64,000 bases of DNA from Pseudomonas putida (GTDB lineage: Bacteria > Pseudomonadota > Gammaproteobacteria > Pseudomonadales > Pseudomonadaceae). The DNA lies in contig NZ_CP026115.2 in the NCBI RefSeq assembly GCF_009883635.2, positions 4,092,001-4,156,000 of the forward strand, read 5' to 3'. Within the stretch, counting starts at the first letter, position 1, and each line of letters starts with the position of its first letter. Below are positions 11,679-20,006 of the stretch, piece after piece. A program made the translations under genes and the position numbers. A model generated the notes under the pieces. It made no database searches. It was not told the origin of the DNA and saw only the letters and a list, made by a program, of their open reading frames with translations.

Positions 11679-12484
11679 TGTATGTCATCGGCAGCCGTGG
11701 AAGACTAGGGCAGGCTATCTGCAACCGCTACGCACCGGCCGACGTCGTTCAGCTTGAACGAGGTGCTTACGCAGGGTGGTGCGCTGCAGATGCGCGAGCT
11801 CACATCGAAGCCTATTTTGCGCCACGCGTGCAGCCAGGCGATGTGGTGTTTGTGTGCTCCGGCTTGCTCGACCCTGCCCTTGGTCGTGAAGCGCTTGAAG
11901 CGGTGAACCTCGACTTGCCGCGCAACCTCATCGAGGCCCTGGTGCCTATGGGGGTGCAGGTGGTGACCTTCGGTACGGTGATGGAGGAGATTTTGACCGC
12001 CAACCCCTACGTCGACAGCAAGCGCAGGCTTGGCGACTACGTTGCCGAACAACACCGCCTGGGTGCCCCGGTGACCCACGTGCGCATCCACACGCTGTAT
12101 GGCGGGGGCGAGCCAAGCCCGTTCATGTTCCTGGGTTTGATTGCCAAGGCACTGCGAAGCGACGCTCGGTTTGCAATGACCTCAGGTCGACAGCTACGCG
12201 AGTATCATCATGTGGATGACGATGCCGCGGCTATTTACCAACTGGTGGATAAACGCGTGCATGGCGTGTTGGCGCTGAGTCATGGCCGGCCCGTAACCTT
12301 GGCCGCCTTGGCACAGTCGGTGTTCGCTGCGGCGGATAAACCCGATCTGCTTGGGCTCGGAGAACTTGCCGACCCACCGCAAGAAAACTTCGAGCATATT
12401 TTCTCCCAGCCGCAGGTGCTGGCGGATTGTATATTCCGCGACACTTTAGCCGGCGTCAATGATTACATGAAGGCTCTCGTGTAA
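11675..12484 (+). CDS. NAD(P)-dependent SDR, probable CDP-4-keto-6-deoxyhexose reductase/epimerase
   Basis: Protein of 269 residues with an N-terminal Rossmann motif (YVIGSRGRLGQAI) and a YxxxK catalytic pair Y112/K116 in NPYVDSKRRLGDY; the later YHHVDD is typical of extended SDR nucleotide-sugar enzymes. The start at ATG 11675 overlaps the rfbG stop as ATGA. In this position the natural substrate is the 4-keto product of RfbG, so reduction to CDP-6-deoxyhexose is the best guess. The stereochemistry of the product (gluco, galacto/fuco or other) cannot be deduced. It is divergent from the well-known abequose, paratose and tyvelose synthases as I remember them. Confidence 0.75.
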   Translation: MMYVIGSRGRLGQAICNRYAPADVVQLERGAYAGWCAADARAHIEAYFAPRVQPGDVVFVCSGLLDPALGREALEAVNLDLPRNLIEALVPMGVQVVTFGTVMEEILTANPYVDSKRRLGDYVAEQHRLGAPVTHVRIHTLYGGGEPSPFMFLGLIAKALRSDARFAMTSGRQLREYHHVDDDAAAIYQLVDKRVHGVLALSHGRPVTLAALAQSVFAAADKPDLLGLGELADPPQENFEHIFSQPQVLADCIFRDTLAGVNDYMKALV

Positions 12485-12516
12485 CCATGTTGGCAACTAT
12501 TATCGGGGCCTGATCA

Positions 12517-13479
12517 ATGCAAAATGATTTGCCATTAATTTCGATTTCAATTCCCGTGCTGAATGAGGCCGGAAATATCGAAGCACTGTATGCGCGGCTG
12601 GATGCTCTGGGCACCAAAATGCAGGATCGTTGCCGCCTTGAATTCGTGTTCTCCGATAACCACTCGGACGATAAGACCTGGGACATGCTGGCAGCGCTGG
12701 CTAGTAAGGACAGCCGCGTCAGGGCCATTCGTTTCTCGCGCAACTACGGCTTTCAGCGCTCGATTCTGGCCAACTATATGCACGCCCAAGGCGATGCGGT
12801 GATGCAGATTGACGCCGACCTGCAGGACCCGCCTGAACTGCTCGAACAATTCTTCGAGCTCTGGCAGCAGGGCCATGAAGTGGTGTACGGCGTGCGCCGC
12901 AAACGCCCGGAAAGCTGGCTGCTGCATACCTTCCGGCGCTTGGGATACTGGGCGATCGATAAAGTCAGCGAGCACCCCATTCCACGGGATGTGGGGGATT
13001 TCCGCCTGATCGACCGCAAGGTCATCGATGTGCTGCTACAGACCAAGACGGCCAACCCCTATCTGCGCGGGATGATCGCCGGCATTGGCTTCAACCAGGT
13101 CGGCGTGCCGTATGACCGCGATGCGCGCATCGCCGGGGAAAGCAAGTTCAATGTGTCTCGCCTGGTCAGGCTGGGCCTCACCGCTGTCTTGAACCACTCC
13201 ACCGTGCCATTGCGCGCGGCGTCGTTCGTGGGGCTGGTGATCTTGGCTGCGAGCGTGCTAGGTGCGCTTTACTACCTGGTGTTGCGCATTTTTCACCCTG
13301 AACTTCCGCGGGGCCTCGCCAGTATTCACATACTGGTCCTGTTTGGTATTGGATTGAATTCCTTCCTGCTGGGAATTATCGGTGAATACCTACTCAGGAT
13401 CTATTTGGTACTGCGCGCTGACCCGGTCGCGGTAGTGCAGAAGAGTTTGAACTTTGATCCTGCAGATCTGAAACTATAA
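12517..13479 (+). CDS. Polyprenyl-phosphate glycosyltransferase, GT2 (GtrB/DPM1-like)
   Basis: Protein of 320 residues. The GT2 domain begins ISIPVLNEAGNIEALY, the metal-binding DADLQDPPE is at 99-107, and RDVGDFRLIDRK plus GESKFNVSRL are hallmarks of the dolichol-phosphate-mannose synthase/GtrB group. Two C-terminal membrane spans follow (about 228-250 and 265-290), ending LLRIYLVLR. These enzymes transfer a nucleotide sugar to undecaprenyl phosphate on the cytoplasmic face. In this cassette the donor would be the CDP-linked sugar, which is unusual; typical GtrB enzymes use UDP-glucose. It is followed by rfbF 10 bases later. Confidence 0.9.
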   Translation: MQNDLPLISISIPVLNEAGNIEALYARLDALGTKMQDRCRLEFVFSDNHSDDKTWDMLAALASKDSRVRAIRFSRNYGFQRSILANYMHAQGDAVMQIDADLQDPPELLEQFFELWQQGHEVVYGVRRKRPESWLLHTFRRLGYWAIDKVSEHPIPRDVGDFRLIDRKVIDVLLQTKTANPYLRGMIAGIGFNQVGVPYDRDARIAGESKFNVSRLVRLGLTAVLNHSTVPLRAASFVGLVILAASVLGALYYLVLRIFHPELPRGLASIHILVLFGIGLNSFLLGIIGEYLLRIYLVLRADPVAVVQKSLNFDPADLKL

Positions 13480-13489
13480 GGGAGCATTT

Positions 13490-14257
13490 ATGAAAGCTGT
13501 AATCTTGGCGGGTGGCTTGGGTACACGGATTGCCGAAGAGTCCGATACCAAACCGAAACCGATGGTTGAAATCGGTGGCAAGCCGCTGCTCTGGCACATC
13601 ATGCGCAGCTACGCCAATCACGGTATCAAGGACTTCGTCATTTGCCTGGGCTACAAGGGCTATGTGATCAAAGAATTCTTCTTCAACTACTACCGCCACA
13701 TGTCGGACATGGTGATCGATCTCTCCACGGGGGAACACCAGGTCATCAACAGCCAGGCTGAAGACTGGCGCATCACCCTGGTCGATACCGGTGCCGAAAC
13801 CATGACCGGCGGCCGTTTGAAGCGTGTCGCCCCCTACCTGAACGGCGAAACCTTCTGCCTGACCTACGGCGACGGGTTGTCGAATATCGATATCAGCGCG
13901 GAGGTGGAATTCCACCGCCAGCATGGCAAGCTCGCCACGGTAGCGGCTGTTCAACCGCCAGGCCGTTTCGGCGTGCTGAACATCGATGAGCGCAACAACG
14001 TGTCCAGCTTCGAAGAAAAGCCAAGCGATGAAATTGGCTGGATCAACGGCGGTTTCTTCGTGCTCGAGCCTTCGGTGATCGACTACATCGATGGCGATGC
14101 CACCTCCTGGGAGCGCGAACCGCTGATGAACCTGGCCCGCGATGGCCAGTTGTCGGCCTTCCATCACCATGGCTTCTGGCAGCCGTGCGATACGCTGCGC
14201 GACAAGCGTGAACTGGAAGCGCTGTGGGCCAACAACAAGGCGCCTTGGCGGATCTGA
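13490..14257 (+). CDS. rfbF: Glucose-1-phosphate cytidylyltransferase
   Basis: Protein of 255 residues, the normal RfbF length, making CDP-D-glucose from glucose-1-P and CTP. The signature KAVILAGGLGTRIAEES followed by KPKPMVEIGGKPLLWHIM is diagnostic. TYGDGLSNIDI and EREPLMNLARDGQLSAFHH complete the family pattern. AGGGAG stands 5 bases before ATG 13490. It feeds RfbG encoded upstream; the pair is split by the SDR and GT2 genes, so the four genes behave as one cassette. Confidence 0.95.
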   Translation: MKAVILAGGLGTRIAEESDTKPKPMVEIGGKPLLWHIMRSYANHGIKDFVICLGYKGYVIKEFFFNYYRHMSDMVIDLSTGEHQVINSQAEDWRITLVDTGAETMTGGRLKRVAPYLNGETFCLTYGDGLSNIDISAEVEFHRQHGKLATVAAVQPPGRFGVLNIDERNNVSSFEEKPSDEIGWINGGFFVLEPSVIDYIDGDATSWEREPLMNLARDGQLSAFHHHGFWQPCDTLRDKRELEALWANNKAPWRI

Positions 14258-14265
14258 CGTTACCT

Positions 14266-15273
14266 ATGACAACAGCTACGCCTACCAAAGAACGCCGTTG
14301 GGTCAAGCACGCCATCGGCGCCAGTGTATCCGTGTTGTGCATCCTGGCCGTGCTGCGGCTTGTCGACGTGTCCGAAGTATTGAAAGCCCTGGAAAGCTTC
14401 CAGTGGCACTACCTGGTGCTGGGCGTGCTTTCGTTGGCTTTCGGCTATGCGATCCGCATCCTGCGCTGGTCGCTGATGCTGTCGACGTCAAGCAAGACCG
14501 CCTCGTTTGGCAATTGCGCGGCGCCTTTTCTGGGCGCTATCGCCTTGAACAACGTGCTGCCGCTCAGGCTTGGTGACGTCGTACGTGCGCTGGTGTTCCC
14601 CGGCGCGATGGGCGTTACCAAAACCGCTGCCACCACGAGCTTGGTGGTCGAGCGCCTGATTGACCTGGTGACATTGCTGATCTGCCTGGCTGTCGGCGTA
14701 CTGGCTATTCAGGTCATCGAAATCCCCGCACCGGTATACCGGTCCGCGCAGGTACTGGCGTGTTTGGGTGGTTTGACCCTGGCAATCGGGTTTTTCTTTT
14801 CCGGCACCTTTGCCCGGCTGTTTGCCGCCTGGGCTGAGCGCGCGGGGGAGGGCGGCAAGCAGTCGAAGCTGCAACCGATTCTGGCAATGGTGGCCAGCCT
14901 GTTCGAAAGCTTCGAGGTCATGTCGCGGCCGCGCATCCTGATCGCCATGCTGCTGCTGTCGATGCTGGTATGGGCCGGTGAGTCGGGGTTGTTCTACTTC
15001 GCCCTGAAAGGCCTGGGGCTGGATGTCAGCCCGTTCATGGCGCTGCTGGTCATGGCGATCACGACGCTTTCCACCCTGGCACCCTCTTCGCCCGGTTATG
15101 TCGGGCCGTTCCACCTGGCGGCGTTCACCGCCGTCACCCTGATCGGTGGCAGCTCCGCCCAGGCGGGCAGCTATGCCGTGATCGTTCATTTAGCGCTTTG
15201 GGTACCCACCACGTTGGCGGGCGCGCTGGCCATCTGGTCAAGGCCTGCGTTATTCAAGGCGGCTCGAAAGTGA
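14266..15273 (+). CDS. Flippase-like integral membrane protein (LPG-synthase TM/AglD family)
   Basis: About 335 residues, very hydrophobic, with roughly eight membrane segments. The pattern of RILRWSLML, NNVLPLRLGDVVRAL and VVERLIDLVTLL, then TTLSTLAPSSPGYVGPFH, is that of the lysylphosphatidylglycerol-synthase transmembrane (UPF0104) family. Members next to GT2 polyprenyl-phosphate transferases are thought to act in lipid-linked sugar translocation. Start ATG 14266 is 8 bases after rfbF; a GTG at 14224 inside rfbF is possible but less likely, and neither has a strong ribosome site. It could flip the Und-P-sugar made by the upstream GT2 to the periplasm; this is inferred from context. Confidence 0.8.
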   Translation: MTTATPTKERRWVKHAIGASVSVLCILAVLRLVDVSEVLKALESFQWHYLVLGVLSLAFGYAIRILRWSLMLSTSSKTASFGNCAAPFLGAIALNNVLPLRLGDVVRALVFPGAMGVTKTAATTSLVVERLIDLVTLLICLAVGVLAIQVIEIPAPVYRSAQVLACLGGLTLAIGFFFSGTFARLFAAWAERAGEGGKQSKLQPILAMVASLFESFEVMSRPRILIAMLLLSMLVWAGESGLFYFALKGLGLDVSPFMALLVMAITTLSTLAPSSPGYVGPFHLAAFTAVTLIGGSSAQAGSYAVIVHLALWVPTTLAGALAIWSRPALFKAARK

Positions 15274-15304
15274 TTACGACCAACTTCTATTTTGGTACAG
15301 AAAT

Positions 15305-16609
15305 ATGACGGATTACGATGTAGTTATCGTGGGCGGTGGTTTCACCGGCCTTACGGCAGCTTACGCATTGTCGAAACAGGGAAAACGCGTAAAGGTTCTG
15401 GAAGCGGATTCCACCGCTGGCGGGCTGGCGGGCGTATTCGAGTTCAACGACGGCGTCAAGGTAGAGAAGTTCTACCACCACTGGTTCAACAATGACGTGT
15501 TCGTGCCTGAGCTGGTCAAGGAGCTGGGGTTGGACGGTGACGTCATCCTGCTGCCGACCCGTACTGGCATGTATTTCAACGGGCGTATGTGGAAGTTGTC
15601 CACTCCCCTTGATCTGCTGCGTTTCAAGGCCCTGTCGTTCATCGACCGCATTCGCCTGGGCCTGCTGGTGTTCCAGGTGCGCAAGATCAAGGACTGGAAA
15701 ACCATCGAGCACCTGAGCATCCGCGAATGGCTTGAAAGCATGTGCGGCAAGTCGGTGTACAAGGTGGTCTGGGAGCCGCTGATCACCTCCAAGTTCTCCG
15801 TCTACGCAGAAGCCGTGAACGCGGTGTGGATGTGGAAGAAGCTTGTACTGCGCGGCAGCACCCGCAATGACAAGGGCGGTGAGGAGCTGGCTTACTTCAA
15901 GGGTGGCTTTGGCCGCCTTGCCGACGCTTTGGTAACCGCCATTCGCGCCAATGGCGGTGAAGTGGAGTTCAATACCCGCGTTGACGGCGTCGTAGGCGAA
16001 GGCCGCAAGATGCTGGCGGTGAAAACCTCTGGTGGCGAAGTAGCTGGCAAGAAGTTCCTGTTCACTCCGTCGTTCCCGTTGATTGCCAACATGTTCGAAG
16101 GGGCTGCCGAACCGCAGTGGCAAGAGCGCCTGCGGCGCGTGAAGTACCTGGGCAACATGTGCCTGGTGCTGCGCCTGAAGCAAAGCCTGTCGGACACCTA
16201 CTGGCTGAACGTCAATGACCCCGGGTTCCCGTTCGTGGGGGTGATCGAGCACACCAACTTCGATACGCCGGACAACTACAAAGGCACCCACATTGCCTAC
16301 CTGTCCCGCTACCTGGCCACCGAAGACCCGGTGTGGGCCTACAACGATGAGCAGTACCTGGACTTTGCCCTGGGCCACCTCAAGCGCATGTTCCCGAACT
16401 TCGAAAAGCACTGGGTCGTCGATTACAAGGTATGGCGTTCGGAGTATGCGCAGCCGGTAACCGAGCGCAATTACTCCAGCTACGTGCCTGATGCGTCCAC
16501 GCCGTTCGACAACGCCCTGATCTCGACCATGGCGCAGATCTACCCGGAAGACCGCGGCACTAACTATGCGATCCGTGAGGGGCGCAAGGTAGCCGAGCAG
16601 CTTCTGTAA
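15305..16609 (+). CDS. NAD(P)/FAD-dependent oxidoreductase (protoporphyrinogen oxidase / UDP-galactopyranose mutase-like)
   Basis: Protein of 434 residues. The N-terminal dinucleotide-binding motif DVVIVGGGFTGLTAAYAL, followed by LEADSTAGGLAG, is the FAD site of the amine-oxidase/protoporphyrinogen-oxidase superfamily. EKFYHHWF near residue 55 and the C-terminal GTNYAIREGRKVAEQLL are typical of the polysaccharide-locus branch. The neighbouring genes make and export a CDP-6-deoxyhexose, so one possible role is redox chemistry or ring contraction (as in UDP-galactopyranose mutase) on the sugar or its lipid-linked form. The reaction is unknown; only the cofactor fold is well supported. Confidence 0.82.
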   Translation: MTDYDVVIVGGGFTGLTAAYALSKQGKRVKVLEADSTAGGLAGVFEFNDGVKVEKFYHHWFNNDVFVPELVKELGLDGDVILLPTRTGMYFNGRMWKLSTPLDLLRFKALSFIDRIRLGLLVFQVRKIKDWKTIEHLSIREWLESMCGKSVYKVVWEPLITSKFSVYAEAVNAVWMWKKLVLRGSTRNDKGGEELAYFKGGFGRLADALVTAIRANGGEVEFNTRVDGVVGEGRKMLAVKTSGGEVAGKKFLFTPSFPLIANMFEGAAEPQWQERLRRVKYLGNMCLVLRLKQSLSDTYWLNVNDPGFPFVGVIEHTNFDTPDNYKGTHIAYLSRYLATEDPVWAYNDEQYLDFALGHLKRMFPNFEKHWVVDYKVWRSEYAQPVTERNYSSYVPDASTPFDNALISTMAQIYPEDRGTNYAIREGRKVAEQLL

Positions 16610-16705
16610 TCATCGGCTTCATCGAAAGCGGGCACGGGGGCTGTGTCCGCCTTCGCCGAGCAGCTTGCGTACGCAGGCTGTGATAAATAGAACTTAGGGG
16701 CGGTT

Positions 16706-18667
16706 ATGCGGATGCATAAAGATGTCGATTCCAGTACGGCGCGGGGAGGTTCGACGCCTTACTTCGGAATTGCCATAGCGTTTTTGATTGTTTTTGCCGC
16801 ACTCAGTCATCTGCAGGCGCAGAGAGTGGGTGACGGCTCAGAGTATTACGGGATGTTCTTGGCCTGGTTGCAGACCCTGCGGCCATGGATGACGGCACCC
16901 GCCTTCGATGCCTACCAGCAACTGTTTCTGTCGCATACGATCAGCGGTTTCATGCCAGCTGACTTCCTGGCCAACATGTTTCCAGATTTGCGATTGGGCG
17001 CCACCGCCGACTTCAACCACTTCTGGTTCTACAGTTTCCTGGCATTTCTGCCGGCCAAGCTTGCAGGTCTTTTTGGGCTGTCGCTGCAGCCGCACACTGC
17101 ATTTCTGGTGCTGCACTATGTGCTGGTTAGCTTCTCGGCCATGGTTGCCTACCGCCTGTACGGTCGGCCAGGGCTCATAGCTTTCACGCTAATGACGCTG
17201 TGCTCGCCAATGCTGTGGTTCTTCGACAAGGTTCACACCGAGCTGTTTACCTATTGCTTCACCATGCTCGGCGTGATGTTCATGTTTTCTCGGCGGCACT
17301 TGGCAGCAGCTTTGTGTATTGCCCTGGCGTCTACGCAGAACCCAAGCTTCGCACTGATCGCCTTCTTCCCGTTCGCCTACCGTTTTGTAATGTTGCGTGC
17401 CCAGGCATTCACGCTGTGGGAAGTGTGTATGGCCGTGGCTACCGCGTTCGCGGTGCTGGCGCACCCGGTTTACTATTTCCTGCGTTTTGGCGTACTGACA
17501 CCGCAACTGCTCGCGGGCGGGGCTTCCCTCGGGCTTAACCTTTCAACCTTCTACATCTGGATTTTCGACCCAGACCTGGGGCTGCTGCCGAACTGGCCCC
17601 TGGGCGTTTACTTCTCGTTGTTGGCGCTGGTTTACCTGAAGGTGGCCCGTTCGGGGCAGAAGCGCCTGGACGTTGCCTACCTGCTGTTCTCGTTTGTGTT
17701 CCTGCTAGTCAACTTCTTTGCCCATGCCTCCACCACCAATCTGAACTCTGGCGCAACCCCAGGCCTAGCCCGCTATTCGCTGTGGTACCTGCCGCTGTGG
17801 TTCCCGGTGGTGCTGCATGTGCTGCGCAACCTGTCGCTGCGCAGCAAGCTCAGCTGGTTAGTGGCAGGGGGCGCTGTGGTACTGGCAGTGGCCAGCATCA
17901 TCACCTACAACCCCAAGCAGCCAGAAAGCTATTCAAACCCCACGCCGTTCTCCAACTTGATTCAGAGCAAATTGCCAGGCCTCTACACCCCGCCCGCAGA
18001 AGTGTTCATCGAGCGGTTCTCGGGCTACGGTGAAACCATCTACCAGTACAAGTTGCTCGGTGTTCTGGGCCCGGACTGCCGCAAACTGTTGCTGCACCCC
18101 GGCGATGGCGACATGGTCACCATCCCGGCGCACTGCACGGTAGAACCGGAAAAACTGCAGGCATTTGCCAAGACCAAGGCAGGCACCTCTGGCGCAGAGC
18201 ACTTCGTGCGTCTGACCGATGACGAATACGGCTCAATGTTGCTCAAGGTAAAACCTGGCGCCTACAGCGTGGGGGTGAGTGGCACTGGCAATTTCGCCTT
18301 GTATTCGGGCTGGTACGCAGTTGAGCAGTGGGGCGTATGGTCGAAGAAGAACAAGGCTTCGTTGGCGTTGCCGTGCAAGGAGCACCAGTTCTACGAGGAC
18401 AAAACCTCACTGAAGGTTGTGCTGGGTTTGCAGGGCTTCGGCCAGCAAGCAATCGAGATTGCCCAGCGAAAAGGCGACGTGCTGTATCAAGGCGTGATAG
18501 GTACAGCCCAGGAGATCCCGCTTGACGTGGATGTTTCGCGTTGCACTCGCGGTGTGCTGCGTATCGATATCAACATCGCCAAGCCCGTTTCACCTGCCGA
18601 ACTCGGCCAGCCGGGCGACACGCGGATGCTGGGTGTAGGCCTGTCGAAAGTCACGATCCTGCCGTGA
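16706..18667 (+). CDS. Large multi-pass membrane protein, candidate GT-C glycosyltransferase
   Basis: Protein of 653 residues. About eleven hydrophobic spans fill residues ~20-400, followed by a soluble region of about 230 residues, with GFMPADFLANMFPDLRLG in an early loop. This layout (membrane half, then periplasmic domain) is that of polyprenyl-phosphate-dependent GT-C transferases (PMT/ArnT-like), but I see no decisive catalytic motif. AGGGG 5 bases before ATG 16706 supports the start. As the last gene of the CDP-sugar cassette it is the natural candidate to transfer the flipped sugar to the glycan in the periplasm. I do not recognise a named family. Confidence 0.65.
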   Translation: MRMHKDVDSSTARGGSTPYFGIAIAFLIVFAALSHLQAQRVGDGSEYYGMFLAWLQTLRPWMTAPAFDAYQQLFLSHTISGFMPADFLANMFPDLRLGATADFNHFWFYSFLAFLPAKLAGLFGLSLQPHTAFLVLHYVLVSFSAMVAYRLYGRPGLIAFTLMTLCSPMLWFFDKVHTELFTYCFTMLGVMFMFSRRHLAAALCIALASTQNPSFALIAFFPFAYRFVMLRAQAFTLWEVCMAVATAFAVLAHPVYYFLRFGVLTPQLLAGGASLGLNLSTFYIWIFDPDLGLLPNWPLGVYFSLLALVYLKVARSGQKRLDVAYLLFSFVFLLVNFFAHASTTNLNSGATPGLARYSLWYLPLWFPVVLHVLRNLSLRSKLSWLVAGGAVVLAVASIITYNPKQPESYSNPTPFSNLIQSKLPGLYTPPAEVFIERFSGYGETIYQYKLLGVLGPDCRKLLLHPGDGDMVTIPAHCTVEPEKLQAFAKTKAGTSGAEHFVRLTDDEYGSMLLKVKPGAYSVGVSGTGNFALYSGWYAVEQWGVWSKKNKASLALPCKEHQFYEDKTSLKVVLGLQGFGQQAIEIAQRKGDVLYQGVIGTAQEIPLDVDVSRCTRGVLRIDINIAKPVSPAELGQPGDTRMLGVGLSKVTILP

Positions 18668-18672
18668 AGCGT

Positions 18673-18699
18673 GCGAAGGGGCGAGTACCGCCCCTTCGC
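18673..18699. terminator. Bidirectional hairpin between convergent genes
   Basis: An 11-base perfect stem (GCGAAGGGGCG, 18673-18683, with CGCCCCTTCGC, 18689-18699) and a 5-base loop lie between the stop codons of the membrane protein and the acyltransferase. The U-tract is poor on both sides, so termination may be weak or Rho-assisted. Confidence 0.65.
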
Positions 18700-18722
18700 C
18701 TACCTTGCCCAAGGCCTTGCGC

Positions 18723-19829
18723 TCATACCTGTACCTGCACCGGCGAGTTACGCCGTGCCAACTTGGCGCGCAGGTAACGCTGCGCCGGGCGCTCCAGTAG
18801 GTGGTGGCTCGCCAGGCTCAGGGGGACGAGCAGGGCAAAGAACAGCAGCATTACCCAGGGCTGGTAGAAGGTTTCCCGGGCAAAGCCCAGGCCGTCCATT
18901 GCCATGGCGAACACCGCCTGCAAGGGGAAGTGCAGCAGGTAGGACGAGTAGCTGATATCCCCTACCCACCCCGCAGAGCTCAGCAGGCCGGGCCAGTGCA
19001 GCCCGGCGGCCGCCAGCATCGCCAGCGTGGCCGGGAAGCACAGGCACATGACCAAGTAGCTGTTGATGGCTTCGGCTACCTGCAGCTGCCAGAACCAGGC
19101 CGCCAGCGCGATTGCGCTGCTTATCCCCAGCGCGATGCCACTGCCGAATTTGGCCCGCAACACTGCCAGCAGGGCGTAGGCGATGCCGCCCAGGTAGAAG
19201 CACAGCAAGCCACTGCCAACCTTGTAGCCATTCGGGTAGAGCATCAATCCCAGGCCAAAGGCCGCAGCAGCCAGCAACCAGCGCCAACGCCCGGCAAGGC
19301 AGATGATGAAGAACGATGCATACAGCAGCACTTCCACCGACACCGACCAGACCGGTGCATTGAATGACCAGCCTTTTTCAAAGCCCCAGGCTGGCGCGAG
19401 CAGCAGGTTGAGCAGGGCATGGTAGCCATCGTTGAAGGGGTAGACGAAGTAGCTGGAGTGCTTGGCCAGGTACACTGCCTGCAATACGCCAACCAGCCCG
19501 AAGGTCACCAGGTGAAGTGGATATAGCCGGCTGAAACGGTCGACAGCGAACTGGCGAAGTGAAACTTTGCCATTGGCGATGCCCGATGAAAACAGCCAGA
19601 AAAAGACGAAGCCCGAAATCGAGAAGAACAGTTCCACGGCCAGGCCGCCGTGGTGGTAAAGCGGCGCCAGGGCCGTGTAGAACGGTTGGCGCGCAGGGTC
19701 GAAGCCTGCGGGGCTGTCGCCCACATAGAAGAAGTGCTGCCAATGCCAAAACACGACACTGAGTGCGGCAATACCTCGTAAGGTATCGAGGGTGTACAGC
19801 CGTTCGGCTGGGGCGGCGGGGGCGGTCAT
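18723..19829 (-). CDS. Acyltransferase 3 family membrane protein
   Basis: Protein of 368 residues with about ten hydrophobic segments. The N-terminal LRGIAALSVVFWHW contains the conserved early arginine and histidine of the OafA/NodX acyltransferase-3 family, and FSISGFVFFWLF follows. These inner-membrane enzymes O-acetylate (or otherwise acylate) O-antigen sugars. It is the last gene of a minus-strand set with a second acyltransferase 177 bases upstream. The extent is supported by ATG 19829 and by the convergent hairpin just after the stop. Confidence 0.9.
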   Translation of the reverse strand: MTAPAAPAERLYTLDTLRGIAALSVVFWHWQHFFYVGDSPAGFDPARQPFYTALAPLYHHGGLAVELFFSISGFVFFWLFSSGIANGKVSLRQFAVDRFSRLYPLHLVTFGLVGVLQAVYLAKHSSYFVYPFNDGYHALLNLLLAPAWGFEKGWSFNAPVWSVSVEVLLYASFFIICLAGRWRWLLAAAAFGLGLMLYPNGYKVGSGLLCFYLGGIAYALLAVLRAKFGSGIALGISSAIALAAWFWQLQVAEAINSYLVMCLCFPATLAMLAAAGLHWPGLLSSAGWVGDISYSSYLLHFPLQAVFAMAMDGLGFARETFYQPWVMLLFFALLVPLSLASHHLLERPAQRYLRAKLARRNSPVQVQV

Positions 19830-20006
19830 GAAGGCTTCACTGGCGGGTAAATTGAAATGCTGTCATTGCCGGCTCAAAGCTGTCAATGCGGGCCGCGCAG
19901 GCGGTGTAGCCTGCGGGGCATGCTCGATTGTGGGGGGCAAAGGCTGGCAATCACCGCGCCATTCGAGGTAACAGGCCCTGGAGGCGCTGCCAGAGGGCCT
20001 GCTCAC

